This document shows, one piece after another, positions 44,012 through 51,344 of a DNA stretch of 64,000 bases. The notes under the pieces are model-generated. The model did no database searches. It saw only the letters and a list, made by a program, of their open reading frames with translations, and had not been told where the DNA came from. Each line of letters starts with the position of its first letter. The stretch's first letter is position 1. The position numbers were made by a program, and so were the translations under genes. This DNA comes from Blautia liquoris. GTDB lineage: Bacteria > Bacillota > Clostridia > Lachnospirales > Lachnospiraceae. The stretch spans positions 3,454,435 through 3,518,434 of the forward strand of contig NZ_CP063304.1 in the NCBI RefSeq assembly GCF_015159595.1. Direction: 5' to 3'.

Positions 44012-44040
44012 AATATAAGATAGATTTATCAACTTGTCAA
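44012..44040 (-). promoter_or_regulatory. sigma-A promoter of the NCS2 permease gene
   Basis: Minus strand TTGACA (44040-44035), 17-base spacer, TATATT (44017-44012). Confidence 0.75.
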
Positions 44041-44095
44041 TCTAAATAATTTTTTTGATTTTCAAAATATAATATTATGTTAACTTTATATATTC

Positions 44096-44330
44096 AAAAA
44101 GCACATGTAAATTGTATAATTACAATTTACATGATACCAGGGTCAAAAGGTCCTGCGTTTCATGCTTGCATGAAAAAGCATGACCTTGGGACCCGAACAA
44201 ACATGAGAAAGTAACCCGATTAGGGTGTATTTCGAATGTTTGTAGGATTGTGAGAGCTCGAAGAGCGTAACAATCCGTGTATCATAAGGGGTCAAATTAC
44301 TTTTGACCCCAACACCATTTACATGTGCTT
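44096..44330 (-). terminator. terminator of the 44.3-45.1 kb gene, split by a mobile repeat
   Basis: For the minus strand, AAGCACATGTAAA (44330-44318) can pair with TTTACATGTGCTT (44111-44099), followed by TTTTT, but 206 bases including the repeat copy 2 lie between. A shorter hairpin (CATGTAAATTGTA/TACAATTTACATG, 44104-44133) right before the same T-run may still terminate. The pre-insertion form was probably one long palindrome. Confidence 0.5.
44134..44316 (+). repeat. 183-bp structured MITE-like repeat, copy 2, with 9-bp flanking duplication
   Basis: Same length and near-identical core as 13342-13524. It is bounded by ATTTACATG at 44125-44133 and again at 44317-44325, as expected of a 9-bp target duplication. 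The termini carry inverted GGGTCAAAAG and CTTTTGACCC. No coding frame is present. Inserted in the terminator palindrome of the neighbouring gene. Confidence 0.85.
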
Positions 44331-44334
44331 ACGA

Positions 44335-45141
44335 TCAATGGAAGAGAAAGCTTCTTAAAATCTTTCCCTGACTGTCATAAACCATTTTATAAACTTCTGC
44401 ATATTCCGGATGATTTATATAATCGTAAGAGACACCCAAAGGCTCTTCATAATAACCACAGTAGCCATCTTTTTCTGACATCTTATACTGGTTATTATTT
44501 TCAGACTGATAACTTGGATCTTTAATAACTAAAATATGAAAAATCTCTCCTGATTCTAGTGCTCCCTTCTGGTAGGCAAGATACTGTTCACTGTGATAGC
44601 ATGTGATAACAACACTGCCATCTTCCTTTGTTTCATTGGAAAATATTACTTTTCCATCCCAGGCAGACGGATAGTTGAAACTGAATTTTTTTCCGTCTAT
44701 GTAATTCTCATATATAACATCCTGCTCCGGATCATCTGGTGATTGAATTACCTTATCATTACTTTGTGAATCCGATGAATCTTCTGTCTTATCATTAGTC
44801 TCTGGCATCGCCTCCGCCGCCAATGTTGTATCTTGATCCATATCCTGATCTATTTTCTTATCTGTTTCATTCTCAGGTGCTGATTCTTCGTTTTCTCTGG
44901 TATCGGCTATAACCTGCTCCCTGAGTTTTTTGTATTCATTTTGAACCTTCACTGTTTTTTCTGCCATTTTCTTGTTAAAATTATAGGAATAGATAACACA
45001 ACCTGAAAGCAATATAACTGCCAGGACAAGGATCAGAATACCAAACCCGGCAATATATTTTCTCTTCTTCTTTTCTTCAGAACTTTCAATATCCTCAACG
45101 GTTTCATCTTGTTCATTCTGTATTTTTTTATCTTCGGTCAT
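44335..45141 (-). CDS. membrane-anchored protein of unknown function
   Basis: 268 residues: a Glu-rich cytoplasmic N-terminus of about 28 residues, one membrane helix (IAGFGILILVLAVILLSGCV), an extracellular acidic low-complexity linker rich in Asp, Glu, Thr and Ser (about residues 70-140), and a globular C-terminal domain beginning ENYIDGKKFSFNYPSAW that resembles PsbP-like folds of lipoproteins. It follows the DUF3881 gene by 31 bases, same strand. Function unknown. Confidence 0.55.
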   Translation of the reverse strand: MTEDKKIQNEQDETVEDIESSEEKKKRKYIAGFGILILVLAVILLSGCVIYSYNFNKKMAEKTVKVQNEYKKLREQVIADTRENEESAPENETDKKIDQDMDQDTTLAAEAMPETNDKTEDSSDSQSNDKVIQSPDDPEQDVIYENYIDGKKFSFNYPSAWDGKVIFSNETKEDGSVVITCYHSEQYLAYQKGALESGEIFHILVIKDPSYQSENNNQYKMSEKDGYCGYYEEPLGVSYDYINHPEYAEVYKMVYDSQGKILRSFLFH

Positions 45142-45172
45142 CTTACGGTCCTCCGGCTATATAAAAAACTTC

Positions 45173-46045
45173 TTAGAAATTTATCTCACCCAAAAGCCAG
45201 ATCACTCCCTTGAAACGTCTTCCAACTTCAGGTATTCCTGTCAGATCTTGATCATTAATACATATATCTAATTCAATATCATTGCACAAAATTGTGATCA
45301 GATGAAGTTTTTCCCCCGTATACTCATTGACAGTGGTGTCATATTCAATAATATCTCCCATAACACTATATTGATCGCATTCAATACCATATGGCATGAA
45401 ATAGGAATCTACAATTGTAAGAACATCATCTTTTTTCCGTATTCTTCTGCTGATTGTGGAATACGTATTGATCTCTTCCATTGTAAGGTTCTCCATCGCC
45501 TCTTCATCACCATTTCTCGCAGCGGCAATTAATTCATTATGTTGCTTCCATTCCTGATCTATATCTTTCTTCCCTTCCTTTTTTAAGGGAAGGAGAATCA
45601 TTCCTTTTCTGGAAAGTGCAGATAATGTCAGCGAGATACTTGGATCCCGAAATGACTTTTTTGATTTTTCACTTTGATATTCTGCAGCATTTAACAGATA
45701 AAAGATCAGAGTTATTCCAACTCTGTAATCATCACAGGCTCCTGCATAAGAAATCTTATCCACATGACGTTCCACCATAAGGTTTTCCTGACTTGTCACT
45801 TTCGAACCTCTGTAAAACGGAAAACAATAATCTATATGCAAATTATCCTCTTCATCCAACTCTCCACATATGGTAAGTCCACAATCATATCCATACTCCC
45901 TTGAGATCTCTACAAACAAATGGTGTTCCTCATCTTCTACTACTTTTTTGCTGTCACAATTTGTAATTACATCCCGCAATACCTTTTCCATATCACTTCT
46001 GGAAGAAATGTCTGAAAAACCCACAGCTTTCAAGTATGCATGCAT
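45173..46045 (-). CDS. DUF3881-family protein
   Basis: 290 residues beginning MHAYLKAVGFS, the conserved start of DUF3881, a family nearly confined to Lachnospiraceae. Other recognisable parts are YGYDCGLTICGELDEED and HVDKISYAGACDDYRVG. No catalytic motif is evident. Start at 46045 follows GGGAGGTG at a spacing of 5; a longer frame would overlap serS. It is downstream of serS in one transcription unit. Confidence 0.78.
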   Translation of the reverse strand: MHAYLKAVGFSDISSRSDMEKVLRDVITNCDSKKVVEDEEHHLFVEISREYGYDCGLTICGELDEEDNLHIDYCFPFYRGSKVTSQENLMVERHVDKISYAGACDDYRVGITLIFYLLNAAEYQSEKSKKSFRDPSISLTLSALSRKGMILLPLKKEGKKDIDQEWKQHNELIAAARNGDEEAMENLTMEEINTYSTISRRIRKKDDVLTIVDSYFMPYGIECDQYSVMGDIIEYDTTVNEYTGEKLHLITILCNDIELDICINDQDLTGIPEVGRRFKGVIWLLGEINF

Positions 46046-46080
46046 CGGAACACCTCCCAGTATATCTTCATTTACTTTAT

Positions 46081-47370
46081 TCATTTTTTATCAGGAACCA
46101 TCTTTTCTTTCCCACCCATATAAGGCTGTAATACTTTAGGTATATTGACAGTTCCGTCCTCATTGAGGTTGTTTTCTAAAAATGCTATCAACATACGTGG
46201 TGGTGCAACTACTGTATTATTCAGGGTATTTGCCAGATATTTTCCGTCTTTTCCATTTACTCGAATTTTTAGCCGTCTTGCTTGTGCATCCCCTAGATTT
46301 GAACAGCTTCCGACCTCAAAATACTTTTTTTGTCTCGGAGACCATGCTTCTACATCAACAGACTTAACCTTAAGATCTGCAAGGTCGCCGGAACAGCATT
46401 CTAGCGTACGAACCGGAATATCCAGACTGCGGAACAGATCTACCGTATTCTTCCATAGCCTGTCATACCATATTGCAGATTCTTCTGGTTTGCATACTAC
46501 AATCATCTCCTGTTTTTCGAACTGATGGATTCGATAAACTCCTCTTTCCTCGATTCCATGTGCACCTTTTTCTTTGCGAAAACACGGAGAATAACTCGTT
46601 AATGTCAGTGGAAGCTGCTCTTCTGGTATGATCTGATCAATAAACTTTCCGATCATGGAATGCTCACTTGTACCAATCAGATACAAGTCTTCCCCTTCTA
46701 TCTTATACATCATGGCATCCATTTCATCAAAGCTCATAACTCCTGTGACAACATCACTTCGAATCATAAATGGAGGTACACAGTAAGTAAAGCCCCTGTC
46801 AATCATAAAATCTCTTGCATAAGAAATCACAGAAGAATGCAGTCTCGCAACATCTCCCATCAGATAATAAAAACCATTCCCCGCCACACGTCTTGCAGCA
46901 TCAAGGTCTATTCCACTTAATGATTCCATAATATCCGTGTGATAAGGAATTTCAAAATCAGGGACAATCGGATCACCAAATTTTTCTACTTCTACATTCT
47001 CACTGTCATCTTTTCCTATTGGAACTGATGGGTCTATAATATTGGGAATAATCATCATTCTCTTATTAATTTCTTCTTCCAGATTCTTTTGCTTTTCTGT
47101 AAGCTCATTAATCCGGGAACCCGAAGCAGCAACTTCTTTCTTTACTTCTTCTGCTTCCTCTTTCTTTCCATGAGCCATCAGTTTTCCTATTTCCTTCGAA
47201 ACTTTATTTCTGCTGGCCCGAAGTGCTTCAACCTCCTGAAGAATACCACGATTCTCTTTATCAAGTTCAATCACCTCATCCACCAACGAAAGTTTATGAT
47301 TCTGGAATTTATTTCTAATATTTTGTTTTACTATTTCCGGATTTTCTCTCACAAATCTAATATCTAACAT
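46081..47370 (-). CDS. serS: seryl-tRNA synthetase
   Basis: 429 residues. The N-terminal coiled-coil arm that grips tRNA-Ser (about 30-105, LVDEVIELDKENRGILQEVE onwards) and a class II catalytic core with motif 2 CFRKEKGAHGIEERGVYRIH and motif 3 ending NTVVAPPRMLIAFLEN. It loads serine onto tRNA-Ser. Start at 47370 (MLDIRFVRENPE); AGGAGG lies about 11 bases upstream. I saw no T-box in the leader. Confidence 0.96.
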   Translation of the reverse strand: MLDIRFVRENPEIVKQNIRNKFQNHKLSLVDEVIELDKENRGILQEVEALRASRNKVSKEIGKLMAHGKKEEAEEVKKEVAASGSRINELTEKQKNLEEEINKRMMIIPNIIDPSVPIGKDDSENVEVEKFGDPIVPDFEIPYHTDIMESLSGIDLDAARRVAGNGFYYLMGDVARLHSSVISYARDFMIDRGFTYCVPPFMIRSDVVTGVMSFDEMDAMMYKIEGEDLYLIGTSEHSMIGKFIDQIIPEEQLPLTLTSYSPCFRKEKGAHGIEERGVYRIHQFEKQEMIVVCKPEESAIWYDRLWKNTVDLFRSLDIPVRTLECCSGDLADLKVKSVDVEAWSPRQKKYFEVGSCSNLGDAQARRLKIRVNGKDGKYLANTLNNTVVAPPRMLIAFLENNLNEDGTVNIPKVLQPYMGGKEKMVPDKK

Positions 47371-47431
47371 AAAAAACATGTCCTCCTATAATTAAAACGC
47401 CAGCATGATGCCAACACTTTACCTTCTGAAT

Positions 47432-47460
47432 AGTTTATCCTAGTATTAGCATTTTTTCAA
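47432..47460 (-). promoter_or_regulatory. probable promoter of serS
   Basis: Minus strand TTGAAA (47460-47455), 17-base spacer, TAAACT (47437-47432). The rest of the 47371-47707 region holds a terminator and otherwise AT-rich sequence with no further feature. Confidence 0.5.
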
Positions 47461-47654
47461 GTGTTGAAACAAGATTAACCAGCGATTCCTCATCCAAACT
47501 ATATACCTAAAACATCATTCTGAATATTTCAAACGCACATAATGCATAAATATTCATTATGTTGTTTACATAATATATTAACATAATTGTGATAATTTTT
47601 TATCGAAAGTAAACGATCTAGTAAGCGTCAGGTAAGTAAAAAATGTAGAAATAC

Positions 47655-47688
47655 AGCAAAAGAGTGAAATATCTTCCACTCTTTTGCT
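47655..47688 (-). terminator. terminator of the parAB-DUF4446 operon
   Basis: AGCAAAAGAGTG pairs perfectly with CACTCTTTTGCT (12 bp) around a 10-base loop, 20 bases after the DUF4446 stop. The T content lies inside the stem; only a weak T-run follows. Confidence 0.6.
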
Positions 47689-47707
47689 ATAGAATGTTCT
47701 CATCCAT

Positions 47708-48223
47708 TCAATCCATATCCTCGTTATTAAAATTTACTGCTTGTTTCAAAGCCTGTATTTCTTCATCACTTAACATGATATAAGATTCGCCTTTTACTAT
47801 TTCCTTTATATATAAAAAACAATTATCCCTGCTGTGAATAGCATCCAGAACAAATCCGGTGTTATTTCGATCAAGCATGGCCAAAGCAAAACTAAGTTTA
47901 CCCCCTACATCATCGAATGCATCATACTTAACAATCCCATACTTGCTCAGCACTTTGTTATGATCTTTTTTAATCATATCAATGTCAAATTGGTACTCTT
48001 CGTTTAGCTTTGTAATCTTATCAACATTTCTAAATTTTACTGCGAATGTTCGTTCCAGTGACTGCGCATCTTTCCCCTTCATAAAGATCTTATACTTTCG
48101 TTTTAAGCGATCGATCTGCATCGCCTGTTTGGCAGTCATCACAATAAGAATTATAACGAGTATCATCAGTAATATAACCAGAATACCCACATCTATTCCC
48201 ATCCTGTCCAGTATTTTACTCAT
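47708..48223 (-). CDS. DUF4446-family membrane protein
   Basis: 171 residues. One N-terminal membrane helix (VGILVILLMILVIILIVMTA), a coiled segment, then the conserved DUF4446 domain (YDAFDDVGGKLSFALAMLD, NTGFVLDAIHSRDNCFLYIK). It is regularly encoded right after parB in Clostridia, suggesting a role linked to chromosome partition or the cell envelope. GGGAGAA precedes the ATG, 15 bases after the parB stop. Confidence 0.82.
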   Translation of the reverse strand: MSKILDRMGIDVGILVILLMILVIILIVMTAKQAMQIDRLKRKYKIFMKGKDAQSLERTFAVKFRNVDKITKLNEEYQFDIDMIKKDHNKVLSKYGIVKYDAFDDVGGKLSFALAMLDRNNTGFVLDAIHSRDNCFLYIKEIVKGESYIMLSDEEIQALKQAVNFNNEDMD

Positions 48224-48237
48224 CTGTTTATTCTCCC

Positions 48238-49182
48238 TTAATTAATCGATTCAAGTAATTCCATAATTCTTTCCAGTTCATCCTGAGAATAATATTCGAT
48301 CTCAATTCTGCCTTTTTGTTTACCGGCACTTTTAATCTCAGCTTTTGTCCCTAATATTCCCTTAATTCGTTCCTCAAGATGATGATATATTGCTTCTAAA
48401 GCAGGATCTTTATCTTTCTTTTTTTGTATTCTGGGATTCAGGATATCTTTTACCATTTTTTCCGTGTCACGAACACTTAATTTTTCATCTACAACTCTCA
48501 TCGCAATCGAATACTGTAGTTTCGGATCTTCAATACCAATTAAAGCTCTTGCATGTCCTGTACTAATCATATCATCTACAACCATCTGTTGAACCTTATC
48601 AGTCAGTTTCAACAATCTTATAGAATTTGTAACAGCTGCCCTGCTTTTTGAAACCCTTTCTGCCACTTCATCTTGTTTCAGGGAAAATTCTTCAATCAAG
48701 CGCTTAAAAGCAATAGCTTCTTCTATAGGATTCAAGTTTTCTCTCTGTATGTTCTCTATCAGAGAAATTTCAACAATTTCCTGGTCCGAAAATTCCTTTA
48801 TAACCACGGGAACTTTTTTGAGACCTGCAAGCTTAGCCGCTCTCCATCTTCTCTCTCCCGCAATAATTTCATAATACTTATTCTTTTTCTGTACGACAAG
48901 TGGTTGAATAATTCCAAACTGTTTGATTGAGTCTGCCAGCTCAACGAGTGCATCCTCATCGAAGTTTTTTCTCGGCTGTTTTCTGTTTGGCTCTATTTGG
49001 TTAATATTTAGATATACATCTGCAGGTTTTTCTACAATCTTTTCTACAACTTTTTCAACAGTTCTCACATTTTCAGTGTTCTGTTCTGACCTTGTTTCAT
49101 TCGATGACTTTGTTTTTATGGATGAATTGGAAGGTATCAGAGAATCAAGTCCCTTTCCAAGTCCTGCTCTTCTTACTGCCAT
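48238..49182 (-). CDS. parB: chromosome-partitioning protein ParB (Spo0J)
   Basis: 314 residues. N-terminal KGLDSLIP start, the CTP-binding region with GERRWRAAKLAGLKKVPVVI (GERRxRA box) and ENIQRENLNPIEEA, a helix-turn-helix (KQDEVAERVSKSRAAVTNSI), and a C-terminal dimerisation domain ending RIMELLESIN. ParB loads on parS DNA and spreads as a CTP clamp. Its ATG overlaps the end of parA by 10 bases. The parS sites are directly upstream of parA. Confidence 0.95.
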   Translation of the reverse strand: MAVRRAGLGKGLDSLIPSNSSIKTKSSNETRSEQNTENVRTVEKVVEKIVEKPADVYLNINQIEPNRKQPRKNFDEDALVELADSIKQFGIIQPLVVQKKNKYYEIIAGERRWRAAKLAGLKKVPVVIKEFSDQEIVEISLIENIQRENLNPIEEAIAFKRLIEEFSLKQDEVAERVSKSRAAVTNSIRLLKLTDKVQQMVVDDMISTGHARALIGIEDPKLQYSIAMRVVDEKLSVRDTEKMVKDILNPRIQKKKDKDPALEAIYHHLEERIKGILGTKAEIKSAGKQKGRIEIEYYSQDELERIMELLESIN

Positions 49183-49949
49183 TCTTCGTCCCCCCTATGT
49201 AGTACTTCTTGCGCCAATAATCGATAGCTTTCTGCTCCTGTCGACTTACCGTCATATAATGTAATCGGCATGCCATAGCTCGGTGCCTCCGCTAGTCTCA
49301 CATTTCGTGGTATAATTGTTTTATATATGTTCTGGTTCAGATTTTCTTTTACATTTTCAACTACTTGCAGGGACAGATTCGTCCGTGCATCATACATGGT
49401 AAAGACAACACCTTCTATCTCCAGATTTGGATTCAAACGTTCCTGTACAAGGTCAATTGTATGCATAAGCTGTGTCAAACCTTCTAATGCATAATACTCA
49501 CATTGTATCGGTACCAAAACTGAATCTGCTGTAGTCATAGCATTGATTGTCAGCATATTTAAGGAAGGCGGACAATCAATAATAATAAAATCAAAGTTTC
49601 TTTTAACTAAATTTACATTTTCTTTTAAAATATATTCTTTGTCTTCTACTCCAATTAATTCAATCTCTGCTCCAGAAAGATTAATATTTGCCGGTATGAG
49701 TGATAAATTATCAATATTCAACTGCATAATACAGTCATCAATATCGCAAGTTCCCAAAAGTAATTCATAAATTGAGTTCTCAACATTGTTTTTATCAATA
49801 CCTAAACCACTTGTAGTATTTCCCTGGGGATCTATGTCTATAGCTAATACTTTTTTTCCCTCCTCGGCAAGACACGCTGATAAATTAATGGCTGTGGTTG
49901 ACTTTCCCACACCGCCTTTTTGATTTGCGATTGCAATCGTTCTTTTCAA
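49173..49949 (-). CDS. parA: chromosome-partitioning ATPase ParA (Soj)
   Basis: 258 residues. Deviant Walker A loop ANQKGGVGKSTTAINLS, Walker A' region IDIDPQGN and Walker B FIIIDCPPSL. This ATPase binds DNA nonspecifically and helps ParB segregate the origin and regulate DnaA. Start is TTG at 49949, with GGGGAGG at a spacing of 7; translation from upstream in-frame codons would run into the parS region. Confidence 0.95.
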   Translation of the reverse strand: MKRTIAIANQKGGVGKSTTAINLSACLAEEGKKVLAIDIDPQGNTTSGLGIDKNNVENSIYELLLGTCDIDDCIMQLNIDNLSLIPANINLSGAEIELIGVEDKEYILKENVNLVKRNFDFIIIDCPPSLNMLTINAMTTADSVLVPIQCEYYALEGLTQLMHTIDLVQERLNPNLEIEGVVFTMYDARTNLSLQVVENVKENLNQNIYKTIIPRNVRLAEAPSYGMPITLYDGKSTGAESYRLLAQEVLHRGDEEWQ

Positions 49950-50029
49950 TCTTATTCCTCCCCAATTTTCTCTTACATATGTGTCAATAACTAGTATACC
50001 ATTATAAATCATAAAATGCCACTCAAAGA

Positions 50030-50045
50030 TGTTTCACGTGAAACA
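50030..50045. promoter_or_regulatory. parS site 1
   Basis: TGTTTCACGTGAAACA, the exact 16-bp parS consensus bound by ParB. First of three evenly spaced copies upstream of parA. Confidence 0.95.
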
Positions 50046-50063
50046 TTTTTTATTTTCTTTCAA

Positions 50064-50079
50064 TGTTTCACGTGAAACA
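50064..50079. promoter_or_regulatory. parS site 2
   Basis: A second exact copy of the parS consensus, 34 bases from site 1 (start to start), about three helical turns. Confidence 0.95.
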
Positions 50080-50096
50080 TAACTATTCATATAAAG

Positions 50097-50112
50097 TGTT
50101 TCACGTGAAACA
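50097..50112. promoter_or_regulatory. parS site 3
   Basis: A third exact copy, 33 bases from site 2. The three sites fill the gap between parA and the alpha/beta hydrolase gene and lie about 13.5 kb from the origin. Confidence 0.95.
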
Positions 50113-50174
50113 CTTTAATCTCAATAAAATAACATCAAGGATTATAAACAAAAAAGATTAAAGATATTTTTCTC

Positions 50175-50203
50175 TTGTAAATGCTTGTCTTATAGGCTAT
50201 ACT
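50175..50203 (+). promoter_or_regulatory. promoter of the uORF and alpha/beta hydrolase gene
   Basis: TTGTAA, 17-base spacer, TATACT, 60 bases upstream of the short upstream ORF and immediately beside the parS cluster, so ParB spreading could influence it. Confidence 0.6.
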
Positions 50204-50262
50204 TAATATAAGATTGAATGCATAAAGGTCATGTTTCATTCTTATACATATAGGAAAGGAGA

Positions 50263-50310
50263 ATGCAAGATATATTTATTCTACAAATAATTCTTGCTAA
50301 AACCAGATGA
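50263..50310 (+). CDS. 15-codon upstream ORF coupled to the hydrolase gene
   Basis: GGAAAGGAG directly precedes ATG 50263, which opens MQDIFILQIILAKTR and stops at TGA 50308-50310. That stop overlaps the hydrolase ATG as ATGA. The hydrolase ATG has no ribosome binding site of its own, so its translation should depend on ribosomes ending this peptide. The peptide is hydrophobic and rich in Ile/Leu, without a run of a single regulatory residue. Confidence 0.6.
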   Translation: MQDIFILQIILAKTR

Positions 50311-51263
50311 AATCCACAAACAAAAAGCTGGTTACCATCAGTGCATTAGCCGGTGGAACCGCAATAGCAATACACTTGCTGAATAAAGTAATCACTGAAT
50401 CAGCAGTAGCGAAAAATATATTGTTCTCCAATGAAACTGATTATTATAAGTGGCGTTATGGAGATATCTACTATTCAAAAACAGGTTCTGGAGACCCAAT
50501 ATTATTGATTCATGATCTTACTCCTTCCGGAAGCTCTTACGAATGGATAAAAATTATTGATGAACTATCTGAATCTCACACAGTTTATACTATGGATTTA
50601 TTGGGATGCGGAAGATCTGAAAAACCCGCAATGACCTATACAAACTATCTTTATGTCCAATTAATTGCTGATTTTATAAAAGAAGTGATCACATGTCCAA
50701 CTGATGTAATTGCAACAGGGCTATCTACTTCTTTTGTAATTACTGCGTGTGCTTCCGATAAAAATTTATTCAAGAAAATTATGTTAATAAATCCGGAGCA
50801 GCTTTCCGTTTTAAATCAAATTCCCGGAAAATGTAGTAAACTCAGAAAAAATCTCTTAGAATTGCCACTTATAGGTACCCTGCTTTATTATACAATTAAT
50901 TCACATTCCAACATTGAGCTTCAATTTACAGAAAATTGGCTTTATAATCCGTTTCATATTACAAATTACGATGTGGATGCTTACTACGAAAGTTCACATC
51001 GCGGTAAAGGAAATGGAAGATATCTACTCTCCAGTATCTCGGGAAACTACGCATATCTTAATATATCACATGCATTAAGATGCATTGACAACTCCGTTTA
51101 TCTTATCGGTGGAGCAAAGGAAAAAGCGATACAGGAAACTATCGATATGTATTCTTCCCTTAATTCATCAGTTGAATCCGTGATACTGCCAAAAGCATGT
51201 CATTTGCCACAGATTGAAATACCAGTGGAGCTAATGAAACAGATTAATATATATATGGAATGA
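50307..51263 (+). CDS. alpha/beta hydrolase
   Basis: 318 residues. Classic fold motifs: PILLIHDLTPSGSSYEW (oxyanion region HD), VYTMDLLGCGRSEKP, and an atypical nucleophile elbow ATGLSTSF where GxSxG is usual (G-L-S-T-S). The acid/His partner is probably KACHLPQIE at the end. An N-terminal hydrophobic stretch (LVTISALAGGTAIAIHLLN) could be a membrane anchor. Function unknown; relatives are esterases or haloperoxidase-like. Transcribed toward a shared terminator with the Gld operon. Confidence 0.75.
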   Translation: MKSTNKKLVTISALAGGTAIAIHLLNKVITESAVAKNILFSNETDYYKWRYGDIYYSKTGSGDPILLIHDLTPSGSSYEWIKIIDELSESHTVYTMDLLGCGRSEKPAMTYTNYLYVQLIADFIKEVITCPTDVIATGLSTSFVITACASDKNLFKKIMLINPEQLSVLNQIPGKCSKLRKNLLELPLIGTLLYYTINSHSNIELQFTENWLYNPFHITNYDVDAYYESSHRGKGNGRYLLSSISGNYAYLNISHALRCIDNSVYLIGGAKEKAIQETIDMYSSLNSSVESVILPKACHLPQIEIPVELMKQINIYME

Positions 51264-51281
51264 GATTCACACAGTTTTGAT

Positions 51282-51320
51282 AAAAATACCGCCGTACTAA
51301 AAAATACGGCGGTATTTTTT
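51282..51320. terminator. bidirectional terminator
   Basis: AAAAATACCGCCGTA (51282-51296) pairs perfectly with TACGGCGGTATTTTT (51305-51319) around CTAAAAAA, with T-runs on either strand. It serves both the hydrolase gene and the convergent Gld-type operon. Confidence 0.9.
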
Positions 51321-51344
51321 TATCTTTAATTCTGATGACTTTAC

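Noticed and set aside
43937..44130. Purine riboswitch ahead of the NCS2 permease
   Set aside because: No guanine/xanthine aptamer-like conserved loops were visible; only a simple palindrome.
47371..47650. T-box leader of serS
   Set aside because: No T-box consensus or terminator directly upstream of serS on the minus strand.
50030..50112. Short CRISPR-like array (three repeated 16-mers)
   Set aside because: The repeats are the ParB-binding parS palindrome next to parAB, and spacers are only 17-18 bases.
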